Shown in pieces: positions 19,763-28,713 of a stretch of 32,306 bases of DNA. The position numbers were made by a program, and so were the translations under genes. Under the pieces are notes generated by a model. The model saw nothing but the letters and a program-made list of their open reading frames with translations, was not told the origin of the DNA and searched no databases. Each line of letters starts with the position of its first letter. Position 1 is the stretch's first letter. Source of the DNA: Chloroflexota bacterium (GTDB taxonomy: Bacteria > Chloroflexota > Anaerolineae > Anaerolineales > Villigracilaceae); the NCBI GenBank assembly GCA_024224815.1, contig JAAENC010000860.1, forward strand, positions 1 through 32,306, read 5' to 3'.

Positions 19763-21919
19763 TTATTGTACAGAGATAAGAACAGCCCTTACAGCTCTTC
19801 TGAAAAGATAATCTCCTGAGAAGGGATTATAGAACTCGCAGGTCACGAGAGTGACCCAATCGTATTCTTCGGCTTGGAAGGCTGCGTTCACATTTTTCTT
19901 GGTGACGAGTTTGCTCTCGCGGACTTCGTAGGTGTAGGTCATGCCCCACGCCTGGATTTGGACTTGGTCGCCGTATTTCAGGCTTTTGATCTCGGCGAAA
20001 GCACCGGGTTGGTTGTACGCATCCCAAACATGGCCGGTGATGACGGTGTTACCAGCCCAAGTAGGGAAGGCAGAACCCGCCAAATAACCTGCTGAGTTTC
20101 CGAGCCAGGTGACATCCCAACTTGCATCGGATTGTGGTACGCCGACTATGACGGTGTTTACGCCGAGTTTGGGGATTTCTAGGGTCATGGCTGTGTTTTC
20201 GTAAGCTTTGGCGGCAGGCTGATTGGGGAGCTGGGTCACTTCGCCATGTCGGAAGCCAGTTTCGGGCAAGGCCGATTGCGCAGGTCCGATGGTGAAGTTG
20301 ATCTGAGCATCACTCAATCCACCGTTCAGCTCAAGTCCGTTCAGGTCGTGGACGGAGGTGGTTCCGCAAACGAAGAGACGGAATTTCCCATCATGCGTTG
20401 GTGTCTCTAATGCAGAATAGAGGGTAAGTGTTGTCGTGAAGGTTGCACTGTTGTAGGAGGCGCTTTTGATACGAAGCTCTCCATCATCTCCTGCGGGTCC
20501 GGCATTACAGGAAACCGTGTCGAAAATATTATTTGCCCCTGGAAACATAAGCAAATAGTTTCCAAGATAGTCCCCTGCATCTGTGCCACCGCCACTTACA
20601 ACATCTTTGTTGAAGGTGACGATTAGTTGGGAGAGATTCTGTTTCGTGCTGGTATCTGCCGGCTCGCTAGATGCGACGACTAGAGATTCTGCCGTCAGTG
20701 CAGACCATGTGTTCGTTGTGGTGTCATATTTTGCAATTTTATTTAGGCCAGTAGTCGCACCGCCCGAAGTTTGGGTGAACTTTCCACCCACGTATAAATC
20801 AGTGCCTACTACGGCGAGTACATCAACAAGATTATTGAGCCCCTTATCCGTTAAGGCAGACCATGTTTGGGTAGCAATATCATATTTTGCAATTTTATTT
20901 AGCCCCGTAGTCGCAGCCCCCGAAGTTTGAGTGAACCATCCACCCATGTATAAGTCGGTGTTTATTAAGGCAAGATCATTAACCTGATTATCTAGCCCTG
21001 TATCTGTGAAAGCAGACCATGTCGTTGATGTTGTGTCATACTTTGTGACAAAGTTTAAATCTGTGTTCGCCCCCCCCATCGTTCCTGTGAACCAACCGCC
21101 AGCATATAGATCTGTCCCATTTGCGAGAAGCGCGTTCGAATTTGTACCGTTCAATCCTTTATCGGGGAGTGCCGACCATGTTGTGGTTGTTGTATTATAT
21201 TTTGCAATCGTGCCTAAGTTTTTGATTGCTCCACCTTTTGTTTCGTTAAATACGCCAACCATATATAGGTCGTCCCCTACTAAGGCGAAATCATAAACCT
21301 GAGAATTTAAGCCTTGGTCTGTGAGGGCAGACCATGTTTTAGTGACAGTATCATACTTTGCAACAGAGTGCATATTTGTCGTTGCACCACCGTTCGTCTG
21401 GCTAAAAGCGCCGCCTATATACAAATCGTTCCCCACTACACCAAACGAATACACTGCATATGATAGTCCTTTGTCTGTAAGAGCAGACCATGTCTTCGTT
21501 ACGGTGTCATACTTTGCAATATAGTTTAAATCTGTAGTCGCACCACCTTTTGTCTGAGAGAAGGCCCCACCTACATACAAGTCGGTGCCCACAGCTGCCA
21601 GGGCATAGACGTCGCCATTCAGCCCATTATCTGTGAGGGTAGACCATGTCTCTGTCACGGTGTCATATTTTGCAATTTTGCTCAACCCCGTTACCACACC
21701 ACTTTGTGTCTGGGTAAATAGCCCGCCTACATATAGATCGGTGCCTACTACGGCTAATGCTCGGACTTCGCCATTCAACCCGTAATCTGTCACAGCAGAC
21801 GCAGAGTGTACAATAGGCTGTAGCTGAAGGGGCGTAGCGCCCAGTGTTATTTGGGCAGGTGTTGCGCCCAGCATTAAGACTAGAATTAATAGAGTAGAAA
21901 CAATTTTGGATAATTTCAT
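19763..21919 (-). CDS. Exported seven-repeat propeller / Ig-like / LPETG / sortase protein
   Basis: The 718-aa product starts at 21919, where AAGGA lies six bases before the ATG (a start at 21946 is possible but lacks this). It has a signal peptide (MKLSKIVSTLL..., about 25-30 residues). Next are seven tandem repeats of about 52 residues (about 43-408) with a core of DLYVGGxF and IAKYDTxTxTWSA, likely a seven-bladed Kelch-like beta-propeller. An Ig-like domain (about 412-545) follows, then the linker LPETG (from 551), then a sortase domain (about 570-718) with TGH (H630), TLVTC (C694) and YLFRRAV (R707/R708). It is probably a cell-surface protein with transpeptidase or hydrolase activity. A run of eight G lies in the repeat region. 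The gene stands alone with its own promoter. Confidence 0.88.
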   Translation of the reverse strand: MKLSKIVSTLLILVLMLGATPAQITLGATPLQLQPIVHSASAVTDYGLNGEVRALAVVGTDLYVGGLFTQTQSGVVTGLSKIAKYDTVTETWSTLTDNGLNGDVYALAAVGTDLYVGGAFSQTKGGATTDLNYIAKYDTVTKTWSALTDKGLSYAVYSFGVVGNDLYIGGAFSQTNGGATTNMHSVAKYDTVTKTWSALTDQGLNSQVYDFALVGDDLYMVGVFNETKGGAIKNLGTIAKYNTTTTTWSALPDKGLNGTNSNALLANGTDLYAGGWFTGTMGGANTDLNFVTKYDTTSTTWSAFTDTGLDNQVNDLALINTDLYMGGWFTQTSGAATTGLNKIAKYDIATQTWSALTDKGLNNLVDVLAVVGTDLYVGGKFTQTSGGATTGLNKIAKYDTTTNTWSALTAESLVVASSEPADTSTKQNLSQLIVTFNKDVVSGGGTDAGDYLGNYLLMFPGANNIFDTVSCNAGPAGDDGELRIKSASYNSATFTTTLTLYSALETPTHDGKFRLFVCGTTSVHDLNGLELNGGLSDAQINFTIGPAQSALPETGFRHGEVTQLPNQPAAKAYENTAMTLEIPKLGVNTVIVGVPQSDASWDVTWLGNSAGYLAGSAFPTWAGNTVITGHVWDAYNQPGAFAEIKSLKYGDQVQIQAWGMTYTYEVRESKLVTKKNVNAAFQAEEYDWVTLVTCEFYNPFSGDYLFRRAVRAVLISVQ
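20695..21793 (-). repeat. Seven tandem in-frame repeats of about 156 bp
   Basis: The repeats encode the propeller repeats of the sortase-type protein. They are diverged at the nucleotide level but keep the GGxFxQTxGGATT and KYDTxTxTWSALTDxGLN protein patterns. One repeat unit is 53 rather than 52 residues. The regularity suggests internal duplication. Confidence 0.85.
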
Positions 21920-21972
21920 TGAAAATCCTTCCGCGGGGGTGTACATGTGCTAATCGGATAAATCTTGTGAGC

Positions 21973-22002
21973 ATTATAAAGGGGGGGGGGAAGTTTGGTC
22001 AA
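21973..22002 (-). promoter_or_regulatory. Promoter of the sortase-propeller gene with a 10-base G/C tract in its spacer
   Basis: On the minus strand a -35 TTGACC (21997-22002) and a perfect -10 TATAAT (21973-21978) are separated by 18 bp. The spacer consists largely of ten C (plus-strand G run at 21981-21990). A one-base loss would give the optimal 17-bp spacing. Transcription would start near 21966, giving a leader of about 47 nt. Confidence 0.75.
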
Positions 22003-22087
22003 TGAGGAGAGGCTTTTCTCACAGCAGGTAATTGCCTGTTTATTTGCAGTTTCTTTCTTAGCTGCACCCTATTAATTCTCTTCTCTG

Positions 22088-22096
22088 TGCTAAAAT
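22088..22096 (+). promoter_or_regulatory. Extended -10 of the gene at 22104
   Basis: TGC-TAAAAT (22088-22096) is identical to the extended -10 of recA. Transcription would begin at about 22103-22104, i.e. at the ATG, so the message is probably leaderless. No ribosome-binding site precedes the ATG. Confidence 0.55.
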
Positions 22097-22103
22097 TGGC
22101 GGC

Positions 22104-23789
22104 ATGAAATCTCGACACGATTTTCTCTATCTGATCGCCCTCATTCTCGCCGCCGCGTTGCGATTTATCCAACTCGGCGCCTTGCCCTTAACCGATACAG
22201 AAGCGACTTGGGCTTTGCAAGCTCTCTCTGCATCGCAGGGAGAAAAAACACTCTTCGGCGGGCAAATTGGCTATATTGCGCTCACCAGCCTCCCCTTTTA
22301 TGCGCTTCAAAGCACAAATTTCCTCGCTCGCTTTTGGCCTGCTTTTGTGGGGAGCTTTATTGTCTTTTTGCCCTACTTTTTTCGCAAAAAACTTGATGAA
22401 CGCGTTGCGATAACCGCCGCATTTCTCCTTGCTGTAGCGCCAGGCTTGATCGCTGTATCGCGGCAAGCAAACGGAACAGTCCTCGCGCTCACCTTCGGTG
22501 CTTTTGCTTGGGGAATGTGGAAAAACGACAATCCAAAATGGGCGGGAATATTTGCGGGTGTCGCACTGCTCGGCGGCGCATCGCTTTGGATGGGATTACT
22601 CGGCATCGCCCTAAGTTGGGCTTTGGCACAAAATCTGCTTCCCGAGGAAGATGTTGATGAGACGGAATCAAGCCAAAATCGAGTTCGTACCGACAAAGAT
22701 GATCTCAAAACTGCCGCGATCTTTATGGGCGGCACCATTCTGCTCATCAGCACACGTTTATTTCTCTCCCCAAATGGCTTAAGCGCATGGTTCACATCTC
22801 TAGCCGATTATTTGAGCGGCTGGCGTTACGCATCAGATGTGCCTGTACTCCGCGTTTTAGGCGGGCTTTTTGTCTATTATCCCCTCGCTTTATTTTTTGG
22901 CATCATCGCCAGCGTGCGCGGCTTTTTGGCAAAAGATCGTTTCAGCCTCGCGCTCAGTTTATGGGCAATTATTGCTTTTACACTCGCATTAATTTACCCC
23001 GCCCGCCAAGTCAGCGATTTAATTTGGGCAGCTTTACCACTCTGGATTTTAAGCGCAAGCGAAATAGTCCGCTATTTTCATTTACCCCGCTACGACCGTA
23101 ACGAAACCTTTGGCGTTTTTGCCCTAACATTCATTTTGCTCCTTTTTTCATGGCTCAACCTTGCCACCGCAGGCGTTTTACCCCTAAATTTCGAGTTCAC
23201 GAACCAGCATCAACTTTTATTAGCCGCTTCGCTCGCCTTACTCTTTTTGAGCCTTGCCTTGATCGCCTACGGATGGTCCGTAGAAGTTGCCACATTGGGC
23301 GGCATTTGGGGCATTTCACTCGCATTAGGGATTTACACCCTCGGCACCGCATGGGGCGCAACAGGATTACGCACCCCAAAAGGAATCGAGATATGGGATT
23401 CCGCGCCGCGCGTGGCCCAAGCTGGCTTGCTTCACCAAACAGTAGCGGATATTTCAACTTGGTCCCGTGGAGATGACCAAGCCCTAAATATCGTCATTTC
23501 AGAAATCGATTCCCCCGCCCTAAATTGGCTACTCCGCAATCACAATATAGAAGAAACGCTCTCGCTCGATCCTTCCACCGCGCCCGATCTTGTTATCACC
23601 CCCAAAACCGAAGAACTAGCGCTCGCCGCCAGCTACAGAGGCCAGGATTTCACCTGGCGCACCAGCCCCGACTGGCTAAGAATGAATAGCTGGGCAAAAT
23701 GGATGGTTTTACGCGAAATCCCTAAACAGTCTGAAGAAATTATCTTATGGGCGCGAAACGATCTCTTTTTTGATAGTCAGAATCAGTAA
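22104..23789 (+). CDS. Polytopic membrane glycosyltransferase-like protein
   Basis: The 561-aa protein has about twelve hydrophobic segments, and an N-terminal LRFIQLGALPLTDTEATWALQA region. An acidic residue in a loop after the first membrane segment (D/E in TDTEA) is typical of GT-C fold glycosyltransferases (PMT/ArnT/39-like), which transfer sugars from lipid-linked donors. The last 120 residues are soluble, with no membrane segment. I am confident of the membrane topology and moderately confident of the GT-C relation; no acceptor can be named. It is monocistronic or the first gene of the run leading to cmk, from which an inverted-repeat element separates it. Confidence 0.65.
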   Translation: MKSRHDFLYLIALILAAALRFIQLGALPLTDTEATWALQALSASQGEKTLFGGQIGYIALTSLPFYALQSTNFLARFWPAFVGSFIVFLPYFFRKKLDERVAITAAFLLAVAPGLIAVSRQANGTVLALTFGAFAWGMWKNDNPKWAGIFAGVALLGGASLWMGLLGIALSWALAQNLLPEEDVDETESSQNRVRTDKDDLKTAAIFMGGTILLISTRLFLSPNGLSAWFTSLADYLSGWRYASDVPVLRVLGGLFVYYPLALFFGIIASVRGFLAKDRFSLALSLWAIIAFTLALIYPARQVSDLIWAALPLWILSASEIVRYFHLPRYDRNETFGVFALTFILLLFSWLNLATAGVLPLNFEFTNQHQLLLAASLALLFLSLALIAYGWSVEVATLGGIWGISLALGIYTLGTAWGATGLRTPKGIEIWDSAPRVAQAGLLHQTVADISTWSRGDDQALNIVISEIDSPALNWLLRNHNIEETLSLDPSTAPDLVITPKTEELALAASYRGQDFTWRTSPDWLRMNSWAKWMVLREIPKQSEEIILWARNDLFFDSQNQ

Positions 23790-23805
23790 TAAGCAAACTT
23801 ACCTG

Positions 23806-23874
23806 CCCCCACCTAGCCTTCTCCCTTAGGGGGAAGGGACAAGTTCTCCCCCCTAAGGGGGAGCTAGAGGGGGG
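23806..23874. repeat. GC-rich inverted-repeat element between GT-C-like gene and cmk
   Basis: CCCCCACCTAGC (23806-23817) pairs imperfectly with GCTAGAGGGGGG (23863-23874), enclosing further complementary pieces (CTCCCTTAGGGGGAAGGG and CTCCCCCCTAAGGGGGAG). It has no T-run and no coding potential. It looks like a mobile palindromic element rather than a terminator. Confidence 0.65.
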
Positions 23875-23922
23875 CTTATCTTTTGAAAAAACTCAACCAA
23901 CTTTACATTAAAAATATAAACT

Positions 23923-24594
23923 ATGAAACCAAAAACAATCGCATTAGATGGCCCCGCAGCATCGGGCAAATCGACCGTTGGTAGCCGCGTAGCAGAAGCT
24001 CTCGGCTATCTCTTTTTTGATACCGGCGTTATGTACCGCGCCGTAACGTGGACGGCTCTCCAACGTGGAGTTGATCTGAGCGATAAAGACGCGGTTGCTC
24101 AAATAGCCCAAAATGTCCCCATAGACGTTCTCCCGCCATCTAAAAATGATGGTCGCGCCTGCGATGTCCTTGTCGAAAAAGAAGATATAACCTGGCAATG
24201 TCGCCGCCCCGAAGTGGATGCAAATGTATCTACCGTTGCGGCCAATGCTGGGGTACGCGCCGCGCTCAGTAAACAGCAACGTCGAATTGGTCTACGGGGA
24301 AAAGTTGTTATGGTCGGGCGCGATATTGGCACAGTCGTTATCCCCGAAGCGGAGCTAAAAATTTATCTCGATGCCTCTGCCGAAGAACGAGCACAACGCC
24401 GCTATGATGAAATTATCGCGCGCAAGGAAATAGCAGATTACGCTGAAATACTCGCCAAAGTCAAAGAACGTGACCACATTGACAGCACGCGCGATGTCGC
24501 TCCCCTCCGCCCGGCAGATGACGCTGTCATTATTGATTCTGACAAACTAGACGCAAATCAGGTTTTTGAAGAAATTATGGCGCTTTGCAAATGA
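23923..24594 (+). CDS. cmk: Cytidylate (CMP/dCMP) kinase
   Basis: Cytidylate kinase phosphorylates CMP and dCMP with ATP in nucleotide salvage. The 223-aa protein has the P-loop GPAASGKST (residues 10-18), the substrate-binding segment FFDTGVMYRAVT, GRDIGTVVIPEAELKIYLDAS, and RRYDEIIARKE. DHIDSTRDVAPLRPADDAVIIDS is the typical C-terminal region. The length fits the family. No strong Shine-Dalgarno sequence precedes the ATG. Its stop codon overlaps the start of the downstream plsC gene in an ATGA, so the two are co-translated. Confidence 0.95.
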   Translation: MKPKTIALDGPAASGKSTVGSRVAEALGYLFFDTGVMYRAVTWTALQRGVDLSDKDAVAQIAQNVPIDVLPPSKNDGRACDVLVEKEDITWQCRRPEVDANVSTVAANAGVRAALSKQQRRIGLRGKVVMVGRDIGTVVIPEAELKIYLDASAEERAQRRYDEIIARKEIADYAEILAKVKERDHIDSTRDVAPLRPADDAVIIDSDKLDANQVFEEIMALCK

Positions 24595-25277
24595 GCGAAT
24601 ACCAGCTCCCCACTAGCGTAAAATTCACCCGCCCCATCGTAAAATCGGCCATACGAAGCTTTTTTCGTATCCTTTCACCGATCACAATTGAAGGCAAAGA
24701 AAACATTCCGCTCGGGAAACCCTATATTTTAGCAATGAACCATGTTTCGATATTTGACCCACCCTTCATCGCTACTTTTTGGCCCGAAATGCTCGAGATC
24801 ATTGCCGCGCAAACAGCCTTCGAAAGACGCGGACAAAAAGAAATCCTGGAGTGGTACGGCGTAATCCCCGTTCATCGTGGCGAATATGATCGTATTCTGC
24901 TCGATAAAATTTTCTCCGCCATCCATTCAGGGCATCCACTTTTGATCGCCCCCGAAGGCAGCCGCTCCGGCAAAGTTGCCATGCAACGCGCGAAACCCGG
25001 CGTAGCCTATATCTTTGAGAAAGCCCAAGTCCCGATTATCCCCGCCGGAATTATGGGCACAACAAGGGATTATTGGGATAAAGCAAAGCGTGGAAAACGC
25101 CCACCTTTAACGCTGCGGATCGGACCTGAAATCAACTTGCCACCGATTGTCAGCAAAGGCAAGGAGAGACGCAAATCCCGCCAAGCCAACGCCGATTTGG
25201 TCATGTCCCACATCGCTGGATTACTTCCCGATGAATATCATGGCGTTTATGCAGAAAGTGCAATAAAACCAATATAA
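24591..25277 (+). CDS. plsC: 1-acylglycerol-3-phosphate O-acyltransferase (PlsC family)
   Basis: PlsC-type enzymes acylate lysophosphatidic acid to phosphatidic acid at the membrane. The 228-aa protein has all four acyltransferase blocks: NHVSIFDP (HX4D), VIPVHRGEYDR, APEGSRSGKV and VPIIPAGIMG. The ATG at 24591 overlaps the cmk stop (ATGA); a TTG six bases upstream is also in frame but unlikely. The cmk-plsC order is common in bacteria. It would act after a PlsY-type enzyme such as that at 5838-6500. Confidence 0.9.
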   Translation: MSEYQLPTSVKFTRPIVKSAIRSFFRILSPITIEGKENIPLGKPYILAMNHVSIFDPPFIATFWPEMLEIIAAQTAFERRGQKEILEWYGVIPVHRGEYDRILLDKIFSAIHSGHPLLIAPEGSRSGKVAMQRAKPGVAYIFEKAQVPIIPAGIMGTTRDYWDKAKRGKRPPLTLRIGPEINLPPIVSKGKERRKSRQANADLVMSHIAGLLPDEYHGVYAESAIKPI

Positions 25278-25294
25278 AATTCTTCTTTTAAGGC

Positions 25295-25300
25295 TATAAT
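25295..25300 (+). promoter_or_regulatory. -10 element of the second sensor kinase gene
   Basis: A perfect TATAAT precedes the ATG at 25316 by 16 bases, giving a leader of about 9 nt with no ribosome-binding site. No good -35 is visible. Confidence 0.45.
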
Positions 25301-25315
25301 AGTTTCTTAACGCTT

Positions 25316-28300
25316 ATGCCTAGACTTATCAGCATACTCCCTTTTGCATCAGGCTTTTTTAACCCACCTACAATTTTTGGTTGGGTAATTTTTGCGGTTC
25401 TTTTAGCTGTCATTATCTGGCTTGCTTTACGTAGCAAAGAGTATCAACCGGTTTGGGAAAAAAGATCGTGGCTGCGTTTTTTAGGGTTGTTAATTCTCAC
25501 AATACTCGGCAATATATTTCTTGGCATTTACATAAAACCTCCGGTGCCTGTGCCTGACCTCCCCCTGGAAACCTATGGAACAGCATTAATGATTTTCGGA
25601 GCACTAGGCTGGATGATTGCTGGAGGAATATTAGGACCCATCCCAGCACTTATTTTAGGGTTGGTAGCAGGCTTTCTCCGTGCCTTTTCTGACACACATA
25701 CTACCTTTACAATTCTACAATTTGGGCTTTTAGCGATGCTTTTCAGCATTTCTGTGCGCCAACGCTATCGTACGACTACCTTTAAAATCCTTCGCCAGCC
25801 TATATTTACATCTATAACGTTAATCCCGCTTTTCAGCATATTAGTTCTGATCGGAATATTTTTTAGCGCATCACATTCCGATATAACCGCTCGGCTGGAT
25901 TTTGCAATCAATAATACAGGCGCAGCAAGTCTTGCTCTTCTTGGCGAACTTCTATTCGCAAGTATTATCAGCCATATTTTACTTTCCATCTCCCCTGAGA
26001 GATGGGGTCGAAATCAGGCATTAAAACCTTCGCCAGCAGAAGAGCGCATCGAAACCCGCTTTTTAATCGGCATGAGCACATTTATCGTTATATTATTATT
26101 CTCTCTCCTGATCGGAGATTGGATCATTGCCGGGCAGGCAGCCCGCCGCATGTTAGACGACCGCCTCCAGAATACGGCACAAATCGCCGCAGAAAGTGTC
26201 CCTTTCTTTTTAGAAACGGGGCAAAATTTGGGTGTCCAACTTGCAGAAGACCCGACCCTACTTTCTGCTAATAGAGATGAATTGGCCACCATACTTGGTT
26301 CAAAGATTCGTCTGGTTCCTTATTTTGACCAACTTTTTGTAGTAGATGCCTCTGCCAATATACTCGGAGAATATCCGCCAACAACAGAGTTCTCACGCCG
26401 ATTAACACAAGAAGAACTAAGCGGTATTATTTTTGCATATAGTGGGGTTTTGACGCAAACATATACGATCACACCGCTTAATCCCGGAGACTCTGCTCGA
26501 GTTTCTTTCATCATCACCATCCCGGGAGAAGACCCCACATTAAATCGGGTCCTCATTGCGCGAACAAATCTAAATACAAATCCGATCACACGCCCAATCT
26601 TAAATAGCCTCGATAGCATGAAGACGCTCGAAGGCCAGGGCTTTTTGGTTGATGAAAACGGCTATATTCTCTATCACTCAGACAATAATCTTATTATGAG
26701 TCAGTACGAAGGGGAATATAGTGCTGAAGCATCTTTTTATGATGCAACATCTACAACGGGTACGCGCGAACTGGTTTTCTATCAACCTGTCATCGGGCGT
26801 GCCTGGGCGGTCGTACTGAAAGTGCCTGCAAGCCAGGTACAGCAACTTTCTTTAAGAATTGCCGCTCCCCTTTCTTTCTTGATTCTTGTTTTAACGCTCC
26901 TTGCTCTGGTTGCGCTCAGATTTAGCCTACGCATTATTTCTCGCTCACTTCAAAATCTTGCCAGCGAGGCAGGACGCATAGCAGAAGGAAAACTTGACCA
27001 TGTCCTGGAAACCCCCGGCATGGATGAAGTTGGGCAACTACGCCGCGCCTTTGAGCAAATGCGCATCAGTCTTAAAGATCGCCTTGAAGAACTCAATCGG
27101 CTTCTTGTAGTAAGTCGCAGCATTGCCTCCAGTCTTGAAATGAAAGATATTTTTCAACCCGTACTGGAATCGATTAAATCTACAGGAGCAGATACAGTAC
27201 AAGTTATTCTCTCTCCCGAGATCATGCCCGACCAAATGTCAGATATGCCTACCCGTTTTGCAATAGAAGATGCAAAAGGCAAATATGCGCATTTGGATGT
27301 TGAAATTTTCGAAGCGATCCAAAAACAAGATCAACTTTTGTTACCAAATCTTGCGCGTACAAGCGGAGGCTTGCAACTAAGCGAATTTCGTCCCAACCCT
27401 GTTGGCCTATTTGCGCTTGCTTTACGCAACGATAAAGAATTTTTCGGTGTTTTATGGGCCGCTTACGATAAAGCGAAGCTTTTTACCGAGGCAGATATCC
27501 GTTTTATTACCACATTAGGCGGACAAACAGCACTTGCCGCAGCAAACGCCCACCTATTTTTGAGCGCAGAGGTCGGCAGACAACAACTTGCGTCTATTCT
27601 CGATTCAACATCAGACCCCGTTCTCGTTACAGACCATAAAGACCGCCTTCTTTTGGCTAATCCGGCCGCGTGGAAAGTGTTGGGGATAGAAGAAGATTCT
27701 CTCTTGGCTCCTATCGGCGAAATTCTCTCTCAACCGGAGTTAGTCGAGTTGCTTAAAGTCTCGGCTCCTACCAAAGACCCCGCTGAAATTGAACTCGATC
27801 ATGGAAAAACTTTCCTGGCAACGGCTTCCTCTGTTATTGCAGAAGAACGCCCCATCGGGCGGGTTTGCATTTTGCGCGATGTAACCCATTTCAAGGAATT
27901 GGATACGCTAAAATCGGAATTTGTTTCTACTGTCAGCCACGATCTTCGTTCGCCGCTAACGCTGATTCGCGGTTATGCAACGATGATGGAAATGGCAGGC
28001 GATATCAACGAACAACAACAAGGCTATGTACGCAAAATCATCACCGGTGTAGAGAATATGTCTCGCCTTGTAAACAACCTGCTGGACCTCGGGCGCATTG
28101 AGCTGGGCGTTGGACTAGACTTGTCTAAAATCCCCGTGCTGGATATTCTCGACCGCGTTATTTCTGCTTTACAGCTTCATGCCAGTGAAAAAAACATCGA
28201 CTTTTCGCTTGAAACCGCATCAGACTTGCCTCTGCTCATCGAAGCAGATCAAGATCTGCTCCACCAGGCTGTTTATAATCTGGTCGAAAACGCCATCAAA

Positions 28301-28591
28301 TATACCCCCGAAGGAAAAGGCGTTAGCGTTCATGCCCACGCTTCTGAAGAAGATATTTTCTTCGAAATTTCAGACAGCGGCATCGGCATCTCTGAAAAAG
28401 ATCAGGAACGTCTCTTTGAGAAGTTTTTCAGGAGTTCAGACCGCCAAGCTCGATCTCAAACCGGTACAGGTTTAGGTTTAGCCATTGTTCGCTCAATTGT
28501 CGAACAGCATGGCGGGCGCGTCTGGGTAGAGAGCATAGTCGGCGAAGGCAGCACTTTCCATTTGCAGGTTCCCATCACACAGCCAAAATAA
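25316..28591 (+). CDS. Membrane sensor histidine kinase with CACHE-like, HAMP, GAF and PAS domains
   Basis: The 1091-aa protein begins with a multi-pass region of about seven or eight membrane segments (10-280). A CACHE-like extracytoplasmic sensor follows (about 285-505; FLVDENGYILYHSDNN), then a membrane segment (about 515-540), HAMP (about 540-595), GAF (about 605-750), PAS (about 755-850), HisKA with H875 in SHDLRSPLTL, and HATPase with NLVENAIKYTPEG, DSGIGIS and GTGLGLAIV. The kinase core is complete. No response regulator lies beside it. The start lacks a ribosome-binding site. It may read out of the cmk-plsC unit or from the TATAAT just upstream. It resembles the kinase at 10653 in HisKA/HATPase but not in its sensory front. 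Confidence 0.92.
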   Translation: MPRLISILPFASGFFNPPTIFGWVIFAVLLAVIIWLALRSKEYQPVWEKRSWLRFLGLLILTILGNIFLGIYIKPPVPVPDLPLETYGTALMIFGALGWMIAGGILGPIPALILGLVAGFLRAFSDTHTTFTILQFGLLAMLFSISVRQRYRTTTFKILRQPIFTSITLIPLFSILVLIGIFFSASHSDITARLDFAINNTGAASLALLGELLFASIISHILLSISPERWGRNQALKPSPAEERIETRFLIGMSTFIVILLFSLLIGDWIIAGQAARRMLDDRLQNTAQIAAESVPFFLETGQNLGVQLAEDPTLLSANRDELATILGSKIRLVPYFDQLFVVDASANILGEYPPTTEFSRRLTQEELSGIIFAYSGVLTQTYTITPLNPGDSARVSFIITIPGEDPTLNRVLIARTNLNTNPITRPILNSLDSMKTLEGQGFLVDENGYILYHSDNNLIMSQYEGEYSAEASFYDATSTTGTRELVFYQPVIGRAWAVVLKVPASQVQQLSLRIAAPLSFLILVLTLLALVALRFSLRIISRSLQNLASEAGRIAEGKLDHVLETPGMDEVGQLRRAFEQMRISLKDRLEELNRLLVVSRSIASSLEMKDIFQPVLESIKSTGADTVQVILSPEIMPDQMSDMPTRFAIEDAKGKYAHLDVEIFEAIQKQDQLLLPNLARTSGGLQLSEFRPNPVGLFALALRNDKEFFGVLWAAYDKAKLFTEADIRFITTLGGQTALAAANAHLFLSAEVGRQQLASILDSTSDPVLVTDHKDRLLLANPAAWKVLGIEEDSLLAPIGEILSQPELVELLKVSAPTKDPAEIELDHGKTFLATASSVIAEERPIGRVCILRDVTHFKELDTLKSEFVSTVSHDLRSPLTLIRGYATMMEMAGDINEQQQGYVRKIITGVENMSRLVNNLLDLGRIELGVGLDLSKIPVLDILDRVISALQLHASEKNIDFSLETASDLPLLIEADQDLLHQAVYNLVENAIKYTPEGKGVSVHAHASEEDIFFEISDSGIGISEKDQERLFEKFFRSSDRQARSQTGTGLGLAIVRSIVEQHGGRVWVESIVGEGSTFHLQVPITQPK

Positions 28592-28713
28592 AAGAATAAT
28601 CTCTCCTTGTGGTTAAATGCGAAAATATTTACGCCGAGAGATATTAATTTAACGGAGGCAAGCCCAAAACAAGTGTGTCACGGCTTCTCATCCTAAAAAA
28701 AGAAGGAAAAAGC

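Noticed and set aside
20695-21793. The tandem repeats as a CRISPR array or satellite
   Set aside because: Repeats are in frame, diverged, contiguous without spacers, and encode a regular protein repeat.
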